Numbered from the stretch's first letter, positions 51,614 to 61,714 are shown. The stretch: 64,000 nucleotides of DNA from Chitinophaga sp. (GCF_019236475.1 NZ_JAFAIX010000012.1:744001-808000); one strand, 5' to 3'. The notes: a model not told the origin generated them from the letters alone. Numbers and translations: made by a program.

Positions 51614-52228
51614 ATGGTCGTGAGAGAAAGGATAATGGATACAGCCCAGAAAATGTTCAGATCCTACGGTGTTAAAGGTGTTACCATGTTTGATATTGCC
51701 CGCGACTGCGGCATATCCAAGAAAACACTTTATGAACATTTTCAGGATAAACAGGAACTAATCAGTGAAGCATTAAGAGAATTACTCAACGATCATGTCC
51801 GTTTTGCTGAAAAAAATAATTCAGAAGCTGCGGATGCCATCGAAGAACTGATAAAACAAATGCAGTTTATTCGTACCAAAGCCAGGACATTGAATCCTGT
51901 AATGCTTTTTGAAATCGAAAAATATCATCCGGATACATGGAAAGAAGTGGAGCTGTTCCGAAATGATTGTATCCTGTACGGCATAAAAGAAAATTTAAAA
52001 CGCGGCATGTCTGAAGGACTTTACCGCAAAAATCTGGATATAGATATCGTAGCACGAATGCGCCAACTACAGCTCGAAGCTGCTTTTGACCCAATTCACT
52101 ACCCGGCTGACCAATATGAAATGAACAAAGTGATGGATGAAGTCACCACACATTTTATACTGGGAGTGGCAACACTTCAAGGACACCAACTTGCATATCA
52201 GTATCTACAAATCAAAGAAGAAGTATAA
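51614..52228 (+). CDS. TetR/AcrR-family regulator (second of two)
   Basis: A 204-residue regulator with helix-turn-helix at about 5-50 (RERIMDTAQKMFRSYGVKGV, TMFDIARDCGISKKTLYEHF). The C-terminal domain differs from the preceding regulator, so the two are not a recent duplicate. A GGAG ribosome site (51607-51610) is seen, unusual in this genome. It lies 32 bases before the TolC-like gene in the same direction. Confidence 0.93.
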   Translation: MVVRERIMDTAQKMFRSYGVKGVTMFDIARDCGISKKTLYEHFQDKQELISEALRELLNDHVRFAEKNNSEAADAIEELIKQMQFIRTKARTLNPVMLFEIEKYHPDTWKEVELFRNDCILYGIKENLKRGMSEGLYRKNLDIDIVARMRQLQLEAAFDPIHYPADQYEMNKVMDEVTTHFILGVATLQGHQLAYQYLQIKEEV

Positions 52229-52260
52229 TCTACCAACACGGCTAATCTAATCTAAACAGT

Positions 52261-53616
52261 ATGAAGCGATTAAAGTTGTCGCTTATCCTCCTGCTGGGGA
52301 TAGGTGTATCTCATTGCTATGCTCAGGCACCACTGACTCTTCAGGAAGCCTTGAAATTTGCAATCAACAATAACCAAGGCCTCGCCAGAACAAAAATGGA
52401 TGAGGAAATGGGCAAATTCAAAACGGCAGAAGTTCGTGCGCAAGCACTCCCACAAGTCAATGGCTCCGGTAATTATACTGATAACCTACAGTTGCAGAAA
52501 TCTATTCTGCCAGGTGATAAATTAGGTATGCCTGGTCAGAACCTTATAATGTCTTTTGGTGTAAAATACGGAGCAGCCATCGGTGCGGAACTGAACCAAC
52601 AGATATACAACCAGTCTGTAATGACAGGCCTGAAAGCTGCAAAAGCAGGTGAACAATATTATTCACTCCAGACACAACAGTCTACCGAAGACTTGATCTA
52701 CAACGTGTCTCAACTATATTACCAGTTACTCATCACACAGGAAAATATCAAAAGCATTGATAGCAATATCCTGAAATTGACACAATTGGTGACTACTACC
52801 AAATCACAATTCGAAAGCGGCTTAGCTAAGAAAATCGATTTAGATAGGATTAAGGTGAACCTGACTAACTATCAGACGCAACGCATTCAACTCGCGAATC
52901 AGTTTGGTATGCAAACCAATAACCTGAAACGTGTTATGGGTATGCCATTGGAATCTGACTTCAGTATTCCAGTTGCTTCTCTGAAAGATATTGAAGCCAC
53001 TGCTGCCAACATCCTGCAATCTGATGATGTGAACCTGGAAGAGAGAACAGAACTGAAAATACTCAGAAAACAAGAAGAGCTGCAACAGTACCAGAAAAAA
53101 GCCTACCAAGCTGAAAACTACCCTACCCTCTCGGCCTTCGGTCGCTACTACTATAACGGTATGAGTAACCAATGGGCTTTTGCAAAAGGGATGGAAAATA
53201 GTACGCTCTGGTATGGTTCTTCTGCCATCGGCCTCAGTCTGAAAATACCCATCTTCGATGGCTTCGGACGCCGCGCGAAAGTAAGCCAGGCAAACGTTTC
53301 CCTGCGTCAGTTACATGTGACTACAGAAGAAACCAAACTGGCTCTGAATACACAATATCAGAATGCCAAACTGACGATGCGCACGAATATCAATGCGATC
53401 CAGGCACAAAAGGAAAATATGAATTTGGCGAATGAAGTATACTACTCTACCCAGAATAACTATCGCCTTGGACTAGCCGGCCTGACTGATCTGCTGAATG
53501 CAGAAACGTCGCTGACCGATGCTCAGAACTCCTACAACTCGGCACTGCTGCAATATAAACTGGCAGAACTGGAGATTATCAAGAGTAAAGGCAATCTCAA
53601 ATCTCTTCTAAACTAA
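52261..53616 (+). CDS. TolC-family outer-membrane efflux protein
   Basis: A 451-residue protein with signal peptide (about 1-21, ending CYAQ) and the two outer-membrane-efflux repeats: LTLQEALKFAINNNQGLART and LEIIKSKGNLKSLLN at the C-terminus, with long coiled-coil segments between. It forms the outer-membrane channel of the tripartite pump encoded here. It heads the structural part of the operon after two tetR genes. Confidence 0.94.
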   Translation: MKRLKLSLILLLGIGVSHCYAQAPLTLQEALKFAINNNQGLARTKMDEEMGKFKTAEVRAQALPQVNGSGNYTDNLQLQKSILPGDKLGMPGQNLIMSFGVKYGAAIGAELNQQIYNQSVMTGLKAAKAGEQYYSLQTQQSTEDLIYNVSQLYYQLLITQENIKSIDSNILKLTQLVTTTKSQFESGLAKKIDLDRIKVNLTNYQTQRIQLANQFGMQTNNLKRVMGMPLESDFSIPVASLKDIEATAANILQSDDVNLEERTELKILRKQEELQQYQKKAYQAENYPTLSAFGRYYYNGMSNQWAFAKGMENSTLWYGSSAIGLSLKIPIFDGFGRRAKVSQANVSLRQLHVTTEETKLALNTQYQNAKLTMRTNINAIQAQKENMNLANEVYYSTQNNYRLGLAGLTDLLNAETSLTDAQNSYNSALLQYKLAELEIIKSKGNLKSLLN

Positions 53617-53672
53617 ACGTATAAACGAATTTACCTGCTGAAAAGCAAGAAATAAACACAAACTATTTGCAG

Positions 53673-54743
53673 ATGAAAAAAGTAATTATCTGGGGACTGG
53701 TAGCAGTTGGTGGAGTAGTACTGATCTTGTGGAAACTCAACTCAAATAAAAAGGCGAACGAGGCTAAAATCGCATTCGTAAAAGAAAGCAATATTGGTGA
53801 TGTACCTGTATTGGTGCAGAAAGTATCCCGCAATGATTTCGCACAAGGATTCCTGGCCAACGGTAACTTCACTCCTATCCGTGAGTTGACTTACCTGGCG
53901 GAAACTTCCGGACGTATCACCAAACTGCTTGTGGATGAAGGCAGCATCGTGAAACAAGGACAAGCAATCGCATACGTGGATGGTGAAATCCTCAATACTG
54001 ACCTGGCATCTGCCAAAGCTAACCTCAGCCAACTGAAAGTGGATAAAGAAAGATATGAGTCTGCTTTCCAAACTGGTGGCGTTACCCAGAAACAAGTGGA
54101 TGATGCACGTCTGCAATATGATGTGGCTAAAACCCGCTATGAAGCTGCTAGTCGCCGTGTGAGTGATACTTACGTGAAAGCGCCTATCTCTGGTGTGATC
54201 AATAAAAAATATATCGAACAAGGCGCTTATCTCTCACCAGGTAACAAAATGTTTGACATCGTGGATGTGAGCCGACTGAAACTGGCGGTATCTGTGCCTG
54301 AATCACAAGTGGTTGCGCTGGCGAAAGGACAAAAAGTAGAAGTGACTTCTACTGTATTCCCTGAAACAAAATATACGGCTGTCATCACTTTCATCGCTGC
54401 AAAAGGTGATAACTCCCTGAACTACCCTGTAGAAATGGAAGTAACCAATGTAAGCGGTAAAGAACTGAAAGCGGGTATGTATGGTACTGCGCACTTCACT
54501 TCTCCAGAAACTGACAAAACGATTTTCATTGCCCGTACGGCGTTTGTTGGTGGTGTAAACAGTAATGAAATCTATGTACTGGAAAATAATATCGCTAAAA
54601 AACGCAAAGTAGTTGCTGGCCGCATTATCGGCGACCAAGTAGAAATACGGGAAGGCCTAAACGAAGGTGAAACTGTTATCACCAGCGGTCAGATCAACCT
54701 GACAGACGGTGCTAAAGTTACCGTGCAACAGGCTGCGAAATAA
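53673..54743 (+). CDS. RND efflux periplasmic adaptor (HlyD/MFP)
   Basis: A 356-residue protein from ATG 53673 (MKKVIIWGLVAVGGVVLILW), with an N-terminal membrane anchor. The lipoyl halves are at ETSGRITKLLVDEGSIVKQG and VKAPISGVINKKYIEQGAYL, the hairpin lies between, and the beta-barrel and membrane-proximal domains follow to the end (GETVITSGQINLTDGAKVTV). It bridges the inner-membrane pump with the TolC channel. Confidence 0.94.
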   Translation: MKKVIIWGLVAVGGVVLILWKLNSNKKANEAKIAFVKESNIGDVPVLVQKVSRNDFAQGFLANGNFTPIRELTYLAETSGRITKLLVDEGSIVKQGQAIAYVDGEILNTDLASAKANLSQLKVDKERYESAFQTGGVTQKQVDDARLQYDVAKTRYEAASRRVSDTYVKAPISGVINKKYIEQGAYLSPGNKMFDIVDVSRLKLAVSVPESQVVALAKGQKVEVTSTVFPETKYTAVITFIAAKGDNSLNYPVEMEVTNVSGKELKAGMYGTAHFTSPETDKTIFIARTAFVGGVNSNEIYVLENNIAKKRKVVAGRIIGDQVEIREGLNEGETVITSGQINLTDGAKVTVQQAAK

Positions 54744-54770
54744 TCAGGAGACAGATCAAACTTTTGCAAC

Positions 54771-57700
54771 ATGAAGATTACTGAAGTATCGATAAAACGA
54801 CCCACAATTGTGGTGGTGGTATTTACCATCCTCACCTTACTGGGCGTGATGAGCTATAAATCACTGAACTATGAGCTGTTGCCCAAGTTCAGCTCCCCGA
54901 TCGTAACCATTTCGACGGTATATCCGGGCGCCTCTCCAAATGAGGTAGAAAGTACCATCACGAAAAAAATTGAAGATGCGGTTGCATCCATGGAAAAGAT
55001 TAAGAAAATTACCTCTAAATCTTCTGAAAGTCTTTCCATCATTACAGTAGAACTGAACAACGACGCGAACGTAGACCTCGCGTTGCAGGATGCACAACGT
55101 AAGGTGAACGCGATTCTGGCGGACCTGCCAGGAGATGCGAAACCACCTTCCCTGAACAAGTTCTCCCTGGACGATTTACCTATCATGACTTTATCCGCCA
55201 CTGCTAAAATGGATGATAAAGCTTTCTATGACCTGATGGATAAAAAAATCCAGCCAATTCTCTCCCGTCTGCCAGGTGTAGCACAGGTATCATTGATTGG
55301 TGGTGCTGAACGTGAAATCCAGGTGAACGTAGATCCTAAGAAGTTACAGGCTTTTGGTATGTCTATCGGCGAACTGCGCCAACTGATTACTAATGCGAAC
55401 CTGGACTTCCCTACTGGTAAAGTAAAAACTGCCGACCAACAGATCCTGATCCGTTTGGCCGGTAAATATAAAAACGTTGCGCAACTGAATAGCCTGGTAA
55501 TCAAAACCACTGACGACGGTACACAGGTGCGCCTGGGTGATGTGGCAGATGTACAGGATGCGCAAAAAGATGCAGAACGTATTGCCCGTGTAGACGGTGT
55601 AAACGCGATCGCGCTGCAAGTGCAGAAACAAACCGATGCCAATGCGGTAACCGTTTCTGAAGAAATGAAAAAATCGATCGATAAGATCCAGAAAGAATAT
55701 GCAGCGAATAGCCTGCAAATCCTGGTGGCGAACGACTCTTCCGATTTTACCCTGGAATCTGCCGACTCCGTGATCCATGACTTGATCCTGGCGGTAATCC
55801 TCGTAGCGATCGTAATGCTGTTGTTCTTACACAGTGTGCGTAGTGCATTGTTCGTAATGATTTCTATCCCGGCGTCATTGATTGCTACTTTCATCGGTAT
55901 GAAGTTGATGGGCTTCTCGCTCAACTTGATGTCCCTGCTGGGTTTATCCCTGGTAGTAGGTATCCTGGTGGATGATGCGATTGTGGTATTGGAAAATATC
56001 TACCGTCACATGGAGATGGGTAAGAACCGTGTTCGTGCTGCCTTTGACGGTGTAAAAGAGATAGGCTTCACCGTTACTTCCATTACCTTGGTAATTGTGG
56101 TGGTGTTCCTGCCGATCTCTTTAACGAATGAACTGGTATCGAAGATCCTTCGTGAGTTCTGCGTGGTGGTAATGATATCTACCATGTTGAGTTTGCTGTC
56201 GTCCTTCATGATTGTACCGTTGCTGTCTTCTCGCTTTGGTAAACTGGAGCATATTACTGGTAAGAATGCATTCGAGAAATTCATTCTCTGGTTCGAAAAA
56301 CAACTGCAGAAATTTACGGATTGGATGACAGGCATCCTGCGCTGGGCGCTCAATCACAAACGTTGGACGATTGGATTCGCCGTAGCCCTGTTGTTTGCTT
56401 CTTTCACCTTGATTGGTAAAGGTTACATCGGTGGTGAGTTTATTCCTACAGGAGACCGTGGTCAGTTTATCGTGATGCTGGAAATGCCGAAAGATGCATC
56501 TGTACAGCAAACGAACCTGATCACCCGTCAGGCGGAACAAATCCTGAAAGGCAAGAAAGAAATCACCAGGTTGATTACTACCGTAGGTCAGACTTCCGAA
56601 GATGGCTTTGGTAATGCGCAGTCTACTGCCTATAAATCAGAGATCACGGTAATGATGGTGCCTGCTGAAGAGCGTAAAGACGCATCAGATATCTATGCCG
56701 CTAAGATTAAAAAGGAACTGAAAGAAAAACTGAACGGTGTAAAAGTAAAAACTACGAATGTAAGTATTCTCGGTACGGCTGAACGTGCACCAGTAGAACT
56801 GATTGTAATGGGTTCTGAAATGGACAGTGTAATGGCGTTCGCAAAAATTGCCATGGATACGCTGAAAACCATTCCTGGCGCCAGTGAGGTGAAACTCTCT
56901 GTTGAAGAAGGAAACCCAGAAATCAACGTACAAGTAGACCGCGATAAAATGGCTGCCCTCGGCCTCACATTGGACAACGTAGGTGGTACCATGCAAACTG
57001 CATTCAGTGGTACTGCGGACGATTCCAAAGTGAAATTCCGTCAGGGTGACTATGAATATGATATCAACATTCGCTTCGATGATTTCAACAGAAAAAATCT
57101 GGACGATGTTGCTAACATTCAGTTCATAAATAAAAAAGGACAACTCATAAAATTATCGCAATTTGCAACAGTAACAGAAGGCTCTGGACCAAGCCACTTG
57201 GAGCGCAGAGATAAAAATACTTCTGTATCTGTACAATCGCAGGTAATGGGACGCCCATCCGGTACTGTAACCCAGGAGTTTCAAGCTAAACTTGACAAAA
57301 TGAAGAAACCTGCCGGCATTAGCTACGTATTTGGTGGTGATGCTGAGAATCAGGGAGACTCCTTCGGAACATTGGGCGCTGCATTGCTGATTTCCATCGT
57401 AATGGTATACCTGATCATGGTGGCCTTGTACGATAACTATATTTATCCATTTGTAGTATTATTCTCCATTCCACTGGCGATCATCGGGGCATTGCTCGCA
57501 TTGGCGCTGACAAATAATACGCTGAATATCTTCACCCTCTTGGGTATGATCATGCTGATTGGTCTGGTAGCGAAGAATGCGATCATCCTGGTCGATTTTA
57601 CCAACCAGATGAAAGAACAGGGACAAAGTACTTACCAAGCCTTGATTCATGCGAATAACGCGCGTTTACGTCCAATTCTCATGACTACCATCGCGATGGT

Positions 57701-57953
57701 GATTGGTATGCTGCCTATCGCATTTGCAACAGGTGGTGTGGCCTCTACCAAGAACGGTCTGGCCTTTGTAATCATCGGTGGTCTGATCAGTTCTATGTTC
57801 CTGACGCTGATTGTGGTACCTGTGGTATATATGATTGTGGATATGGGTATGGCGAAACTCGGTATGGGCCGCCTTTCCAAGAAACGTTATATCCGTCAGC
57901 GCATGGTAGCTTCTTATGAAGAAGTGCCGCTGGATGAGATCCATGTAAACTAA
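54771..57953 (+). CDS. RND efflux pump, AcrB/HAE1 family
   Basis: A 1060-residue inner-membrane transporter with 12 membrane helices in two halves and two large periplasmic loops. Signature segments: ISIPASLIATFIGMKLMGFS, GLSLVVGILVDDAIVVLENI with the proton-relay Asp pair, MLLIGLVAKNAIILVDF-like sequence (MIMLIGLVAKNAIILVDF), and ATGGVASTKNGLAFVIIGG. It exports drugs or toxic compounds with the adaptor and TolC protein, driven by the proton gradient. The substrate is unknown. It is the last gene of the operon and ends at a terminator. Confidence 0.96.
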   Translation: MKITEVSIKRPTIVVVVFTILTLLGVMSYKSLNYELLPKFSSPIVTISTVYPGASPNEVESTITKKIEDAVASMEKIKKITSKSSESLSIITVELNNDANVDLALQDAQRKVNAILADLPGDAKPPSLNKFSLDDLPIMTLSATAKMDDKAFYDLMDKKIQPILSRLPGVAQVSLIGGAEREIQVNVDPKKLQAFGMSIGELRQLITNANLDFPTGKVKTADQQILIRLAGKYKNVAQLNSLVIKTTDDGTQVRLGDVADVQDAQKDAERIARVDGVNAIALQVQKQTDANAVTVSEEMKKSIDKIQKEYAANSLQILVANDSSDFTLESADSVIHDLILAVILVAIVMLLFLHSVRSALFVMISIPASLIATFIGMKLMGFSLNLMSLLGLSLVVGILVDDAIVVLENIYRHMEMGKNRVRAAFDGVKEIGFTVTSITLVIVVVFLPISLTNELVSKILREFCVVVMISTMLSLLSSFMIVPLLSSRFGKLEHITGKNAFEKFILWFEKQLQKFTDWMTGILRWALNHKRWTIGFAVALLFASFTLIGKGYIGGEFIPTGDRGQFIVMLEMPKDASVQQTNLITRQAEQILKGKKEITRLITTVGQTSEDGFGNAQSTAYKSEITVMMVPAEERKDASDIYAAKIKKELKEKLNGVKVKTTNVSILGTAERAPVELIVMGSEMDSVMAFAKIAMDTLKTIPGASEVKLSVEEGNPEINVQVDRDKMAALGLTLDNVGGTMQTAFSGTADDSKVKFRQGDYEYDINIRFDDFNRKNLDDVANIQFINKKGQLIKLSQFATVTEGSGPSHLERRDKNTSVSVQSQVMGRPSGTVTQEFQAKLDKMKKPAGISYVFGGDAENQGDSFGTLGAALLISIVMVYLIMVALYDNYIYPFVVLFSIPLAIIGALLALALTNNTLNIFTLLGMIMLIGLVAKNAIILVDFTNQMKEQGQSTYQALIHANNARLRPILMTTIAMVIGMLPIAFATGGVASTKNGLAFVIIGGLISSMFLTLIVVPVVYMIVDMGMAKLGMGRLSKKRYIRQRMVASYEEVPLDEIHVN

Positions 57954-58021
57954 GAAAGATTACATCTCAACATATTTAAAGATCGTTACTAACAGTGTAA
58001 CAGTTGTAGGTTTAGGTAATG

Positions 58022-58056
58022 GCCGGAATAATCTTATTCCGGCTTTCTTTTTTTTG
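58022..58056 (+). terminator. Terminator of the efflux operon
   Basis: A 10-bp perfect stem (GCCGGAATAA at 58022-58031 with its complement at 58034-58043) with a two-base nominal loop, followed by a T-rich run. Confidence 0.9.
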
Positions 58057-59607
58057 TTATTTTCTTGCTAGGAGCAGCATGTGTGAGTCGGGGAATGGAA
58101 TCGTTTCTAACTGGCCGTTTTCCAACTGTCGGAATAACTGTACTTTCCCTTCCAGCCTGTTTTTTACAATCCATTCGTTGCGGTAAGGATGTGAGAGATT
58201 ATCTAATCTGAACCCTGCTTCTTCCAAGTGCGTTTTCCAGTCTTCAAAGTTCCAGAAACAGAAGGTTTCATGCATTTCACTGTACCAGTTATCGTGGTAA
58301 TCTTTCGTGAATAGGAATTCGCAAGCATCCTGCATAGAGAGTTGACAGTAAGTATTTCCATCTATTTCTACCCAGGTATGTGGCAGCACATAACCTTCGT
58401 GTTGGCGGAAGTCTTTTGCAAACTGCTGGAAAAGTGCTTTGGTAGAGAGTTTCGCGAGCCAGGATGCCAGTATATGCGTATCCGTAGTATCAGGTTTAGG
58501 GAGACGACTGTCGCCATCCGCGTCATTGAGCCATAGAAGTACCGTTTCGTGTCTATTCGCAGGACCTGTTACATCCCTGTTGATCCATACGCCGCCAGGT
58601 TGTAATTCATTATAACGGTGATGTATAAACGCCTTCAGATCCTCTATGCTGCCATAGGAAGCAATTTCATGGGTAAGTGAAGAGGTATGTATCGTATGCA
58701 TGGCGCCGGGTTCAAATACGGTGCCGGATACGGCATTCTTCTGTGCAAAGAATACAGAAGGATTGGAGAACTCCCCATTGTGGCGGCGTTGCAAGCAGAT
58801 ATCATACAGATGGCGAGATACTTCAATGCCGTAGAAGTCGCACTCATGGAGGCGATCATCTTCACAAGCAATCTTCATCCAGGAACCGGCAGCACAGCCG
58901 ATATCGCCAATATTTCCAGGGATAATGTAAGGCGCCGTTTCTCGGTATTTGAGGGCGGCTATATCGTCCATTTGTTTCACGTACTCGGTGTAGTCGCGGG
59001 TAGCGGTGAGATCTCCATCTGAGCCAATGATGGGATCTTTCAGTATCTGCCGAACCTTGTCTCCCAAACCATATAACGACCAAATTTTATACGCGGCAGG
59101 ATGCATTTCATTCAAGATGGCCGTATCTGTTTTCCAGTCTCCTGCCTGCGAGATCATTTTCACGATATCCCAAGGCATCACAGCGGTTTGCTGTTGCAGT
59201 TGCTCATCCCATTCCGCGGAGAGAATGCGGAAGCCCAATGCACTGTACATCTTCCGAACCTCTGTAGAACATACTACCAGCGTATTTTCCGGCGTCAGGG
59301 TGTGCATGCCTTCACTAGCGTGCCGGATGGTTTTTAACGTATAGCCGGTGAAGTTAGGAATCACTCCTGCATCATCGATCCCATAGATATGTACCGGAAC
59401 GTCCAGGTAGTTGCTGAACTCCTGGATAATCATGGCTCTTAGGTAGAATGGGATGGGATTCCTTTTGGTGCCGCCATGGTTGGCGGAAGTAACGGCGAAA
59501 ATAATGCCTTCGATATGGCCTTCTCTCCTACTGTTGACAAGCCCGTTGAGGTATTTGAACTGGAAGTCGGTCAGTAGGTGATGGCGTCCTGGAATTAATA
59601 AGTACAT
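58057..59607 (-). CDS. Fusion of nucleotidyltransferase-like and SAM methyltransferase domains
   Basis: A 516-residue protein with two parts. The N-terminal part (about 1-165) resembles NMN adenylyltransferase-type proteins: LIPGRHHLLTDFQFKYLNGL takes the place of GRFxPxHxGH, with GTKRNPIPFYLRAMIIQEF like the RNPxxxxxRxxMI segment of NadM, and VCSTEVRKMYSALGF. The C-terminal part (about 230-516) is a class I methyltransferase with the SAM motif NIGDIGCAAGSWMKIA. The nucleotidyltransferase histidines are partly changed, so its activity is uncertain. It lies near the nadV-nadM-nrtR genes on the same strand but separated by a rightward gene, so a link to NAD or pyridine metabolism is inference. 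Confidence 0.7.
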   Translation of the reverse strand: MYLLIPGRHHLLTDFQFKYLNGLVNSRREGHIEGIIFAVTSANHGGTKRNPIPFYLRAMIIQEFSNYLDVPVHIYGIDDAGVIPNFTGYTLKTIRHASEGMHTLTPENTLVVCSTEVRKMYSALGFRILSAEWDEQLQQQTAVMPWDIVKMISQAGDWKTDTAILNEMHPAAYKIWSLYGLGDKVRQILKDPIIGSDGDLTATRDYTEYVKQMDDIAALKYRETAPYIIPGNIGDIGCAAGSWMKIACEDDRLHECDFYGIEVSRHLYDICLQRRHNGEFSNPSVFFAQKNAVSGTVFEPGAMHTIHTSSLTHEIASYGSIEDLKAFIHHRYNELQPGGVWINRDVTGPANRHETVLLWLNDADGDSRLPKPDTTDTHILASWLAKLSTKALFQQFAKDFRQHEGYVLPHTWVEIDGNTYCQLSMQDACEFLFTKDYHDNWYSEMHETFCFWNFEDWKTHLEEAGFRLDNLSHPYRNEWIVKNRLEGKVQLFRQLENGQLETIPFPDSHMLLLARK

Positions 59608-59819
59608 GGCAGGAAGCGGTTAGTCAGGATTGCAATATAAGGAAGAGATAGGTTATTGGGAAGACAGCCATTGCACTATGCCTCAGTGTGCTTACCAGGG
59701 CGGGTTTTTAACAAAATATTTTATAACCGGATCGTCTTTTTGTGTGTTAAGGAATAATATTCTAACCGCTAACCCTAGTGCCCGTTAATTAACCATTACA
59801 AAGATTAAATGTATTCACT

Positions 59820-60245
59820 ATGAAAACGCTCTGTTTATCCGAGATGATGTTATTGGCTATGTTAGGTACCCATGCAATGCCTGCCAAACCAACTATCAGC
59901 CGTCAAGAAGATGGCATTTTATCCGCTATGATGTCAAGAAAAGTTTCAGGCTTTGTAAGAGTACGATTTTATTATTCTGTGGACGCCGGCGCAAAAATGG
60001 GCGTTTGCATGGTAAAACCTGTTATTCCACCTGTTGTAACAATTAAACATCAAGATGGAAGTACAGAAACATCTGCAATTGCTTGTCCCTCCAGCATTTC
60101 AGGGGCTGTATATGTGAGTGAAGGAGATACCGTATCGGCGTGTTTTATAACGGATACAAGGAATTGTTCACTTGTTTATATCATCACTGAAGATGAAATT
60201 GCTACCGGCCAGGTTGTTATCAGTTACATTCCCACTTTAAATTAG
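59820..60245 (+). CDS. Unknown small secreted protein
   Basis: A 141-residue protein with an N-terminal hydrophobic stretch (LSEMMLLAMLGTHAMPA) that may be a signal peptide, then a mainly beta-strand part (GFVRVRFYYSVDAGAKMGVC, GAVYVSEGDTVSACFIT). Four Cys remain in the mature part. I recognise no family. It is transcribed opposite to its neighbours, between the methyltransferase fusion and nadV. Confidence 0.55.
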   Translation: MKTLCLSEMMLLAMLGTHAMPAKPTISRQEDGILSAMMSRKVSGFVRVRFYYSVDAGAKMGVCMVKPVIPPVVTIKHQDGSTETSAIACPSSISGAVYVSEGDTVSACFITDTRNCSLVYIITEDEIATGQVVISYIPTLN

Positions 60246-60248
60246 AAA

Positions 60249-60269
60249 GCCGGCCTTATCAAGGCCGAC
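60249..60269. terminator. Hairpin between convergent genes
   Basis: GCCGGCCTT pairs with AAGGCCGAC (one mismatch) across a 3-base loop. It lies between the orphan gene and the end of nadV; the T-run is weak. Confidence 0.55.
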
Positions 60270-60287
60270 TTCCATCATTATTTCACC

Positions 60288-61703
60288 TTATAATTTTGCA
60301 TTTTTTCTTACCTCATCGAAAGTGATCTGTTGTGTCAGATGACCATTTTCGAATACTGTTACCAGATGATCCGGTAGCTCAGGTTGTTCGTCTTGGTGGA
60401 GGGTAGTGAATTTCCCATCTTGCAATACCAGCTTGAGTTTACCGGCTTTGGATTTCTTGAATGAAGTACGCAGGTTTCCTTCTTTATCCATTTCCACAGG
60501 TGTTTTCTGCACCGCTATGTGTTGGCCGTTCACTTGTGCGAAAGAGCATTTCAGTGCAAACTCTTGTGTGTCGCGGTTTACGCGTTGGAGCAGTGCGCCG
60601 CCCATTCCCAGTACGAGGTTTTCAGCGCTGATACCTGCTTCCTCTAAGGCTGCGAATATAGGCGGAATAGCGCTGTAGCTAATGCCATCGCCTTGGATCA
60701 CGCGCACTTGCGGCGGGAGAACTTTATATCCTTTTTCATTGGTGGTATAACCAAATTTGTCCATAAGGATTTGGAAGACACGGAGTAATGTTTTCACAGG
60801 GTCTCCGCTGTCGGGGCGGATCACCAAGGTGCCTTGGCGGTTCAGGATTTGTTCTTTCAGTTCAGTTCCCCAATACTCTTCGCAGGCGCGGAAGATATTG
60901 TAGGAGTCAGAAACGCAAGCAATGGTGCCGGTTGGGAAGGTATTGAGTACATGTTTGAAAATTTCTAGTTCACCTTCTTCGCCGAGTAGGGTAACAATGC
61001 TATGCTCAGTAGCGGGGATGGAAAGGCCGGGGGCAGTTTTTGCCTGGTAATATTTTTTGGCGAGGGTAGAACCTGCGATAGTGTCGCTGCCGGAGAAGTT
61101 GACCAGATGTGCGCTACCACCGATGCCTGCACTTTCAACAGAGCTGGCGCCGCGGAACCCGAAATCATTCAGCACGAAATCAATTCCTCCTAAAGCCGCT
61201 TCGCTGGCAGTTTTATCATAATAGTATTGCACTACTTTTCTAATTTCCCTGGAAAGCGTTGCTACGGTGCAAGGATACCAAACCTGCATTAGGAGGGTTT
61301 CCAGGAAGTTGGTCAGCCAGAAACATTCAGGATCAGTGTTTTCTATCGTCATCAGTACATTTCGTACAGGCACCACTGTGCCTTCTGGGACGGCTTTGAT
61401 GCGCACTGGCAGTTTTCCGCCGTGTTTTTCGATGATATATTCAAACCTGGATCTATCGAAGACATCGGGTCTCCCGAAAACTTCCTGCAGCTCTGCCGCA
61501 GCATCGTCCAGCTTTTCTTTTGTGATCACTACTCCTTCCAGGTATTCTTTCAGGAAATACTGCAAGCCATAGAAAACAGTTTCGTCAAATTTACCGCCCC
61601 TGCTCTCCAGGTAAGAGTAAATAAATTGAGTGCCAGGGAGATATAATTTATGGTGAGAGTATTTGTATGCGTCAGCGAGGAGGACAAGATTCTCTTTAGT
61701 CAT
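60288..61703 (-). CDS. nadV: Nicotinamide phosphoribosyltransferase NadV
   Basis: A 471-residue protein of the NAMPT family: YLESRGGKFDETVFYGLQYF near the N-terminus, DFGFRGASSVESAGIGGSAH, FSGSDTIAGS, SIPATEHSIVTLLGEEGE and TLVIRPDSGDPVKTLLRVFQ. It converts nicotinamide and PRPP to NMN, the first step of the two-step salvage route to NAD. It follows nadM by 11 bases, which supplies the second step. The length is typical of NAMPT-type enzymes, longer than nicotinate PRTases. Confidence 0.95.
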   Translation of the reverse strand: MTKENLVLLADAYKYSHHKLYLPGTQFIYSYLESRGGKFDETVFYGLQYFLKEYLEGVVITKEKLDDAAAELQEVFGRPDVFDRSRFEYIIEKHGGKLPVRIKAVPEGTVVPVRNVLMTIENTDPECFWLTNFLETLLMQVWYPCTVATLSREIRKVVQYYYDKTASEAALGGIDFVLNDFGFRGASSVESAGIGGSAHLVNFSGSDTIAGSTLAKKYYQAKTAPGLSIPATEHSIVTLLGEEGELEIFKHVLNTFPTGTIACVSDSYNIFRACEEYWGTELKEQILNRQGTLVIRPDSGDPVKTLLRVFQILMDKFGYTTNEKGYKVLPPQVRVIQGDGISYSAIPPIFAALEEAGISAENLVLGMGGALLQRVNRDTQEFALKCSFAQVNGQHIAVQKTPVEMDKEGNLRTSFKKSKAGKLKLVLQDGKFTTLHQDEQPELPDHLVTVFENGHLTQQITFDEVRKNAKL

Positions 61704-61714
61704 GATTCTTCAGT

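Noticed and set aside
55226..55924. 232-codon frame antisense to the RND pump gene
   Set aside because: Shadow frame rich in Ser, Ile and Arg with no family resemblance.
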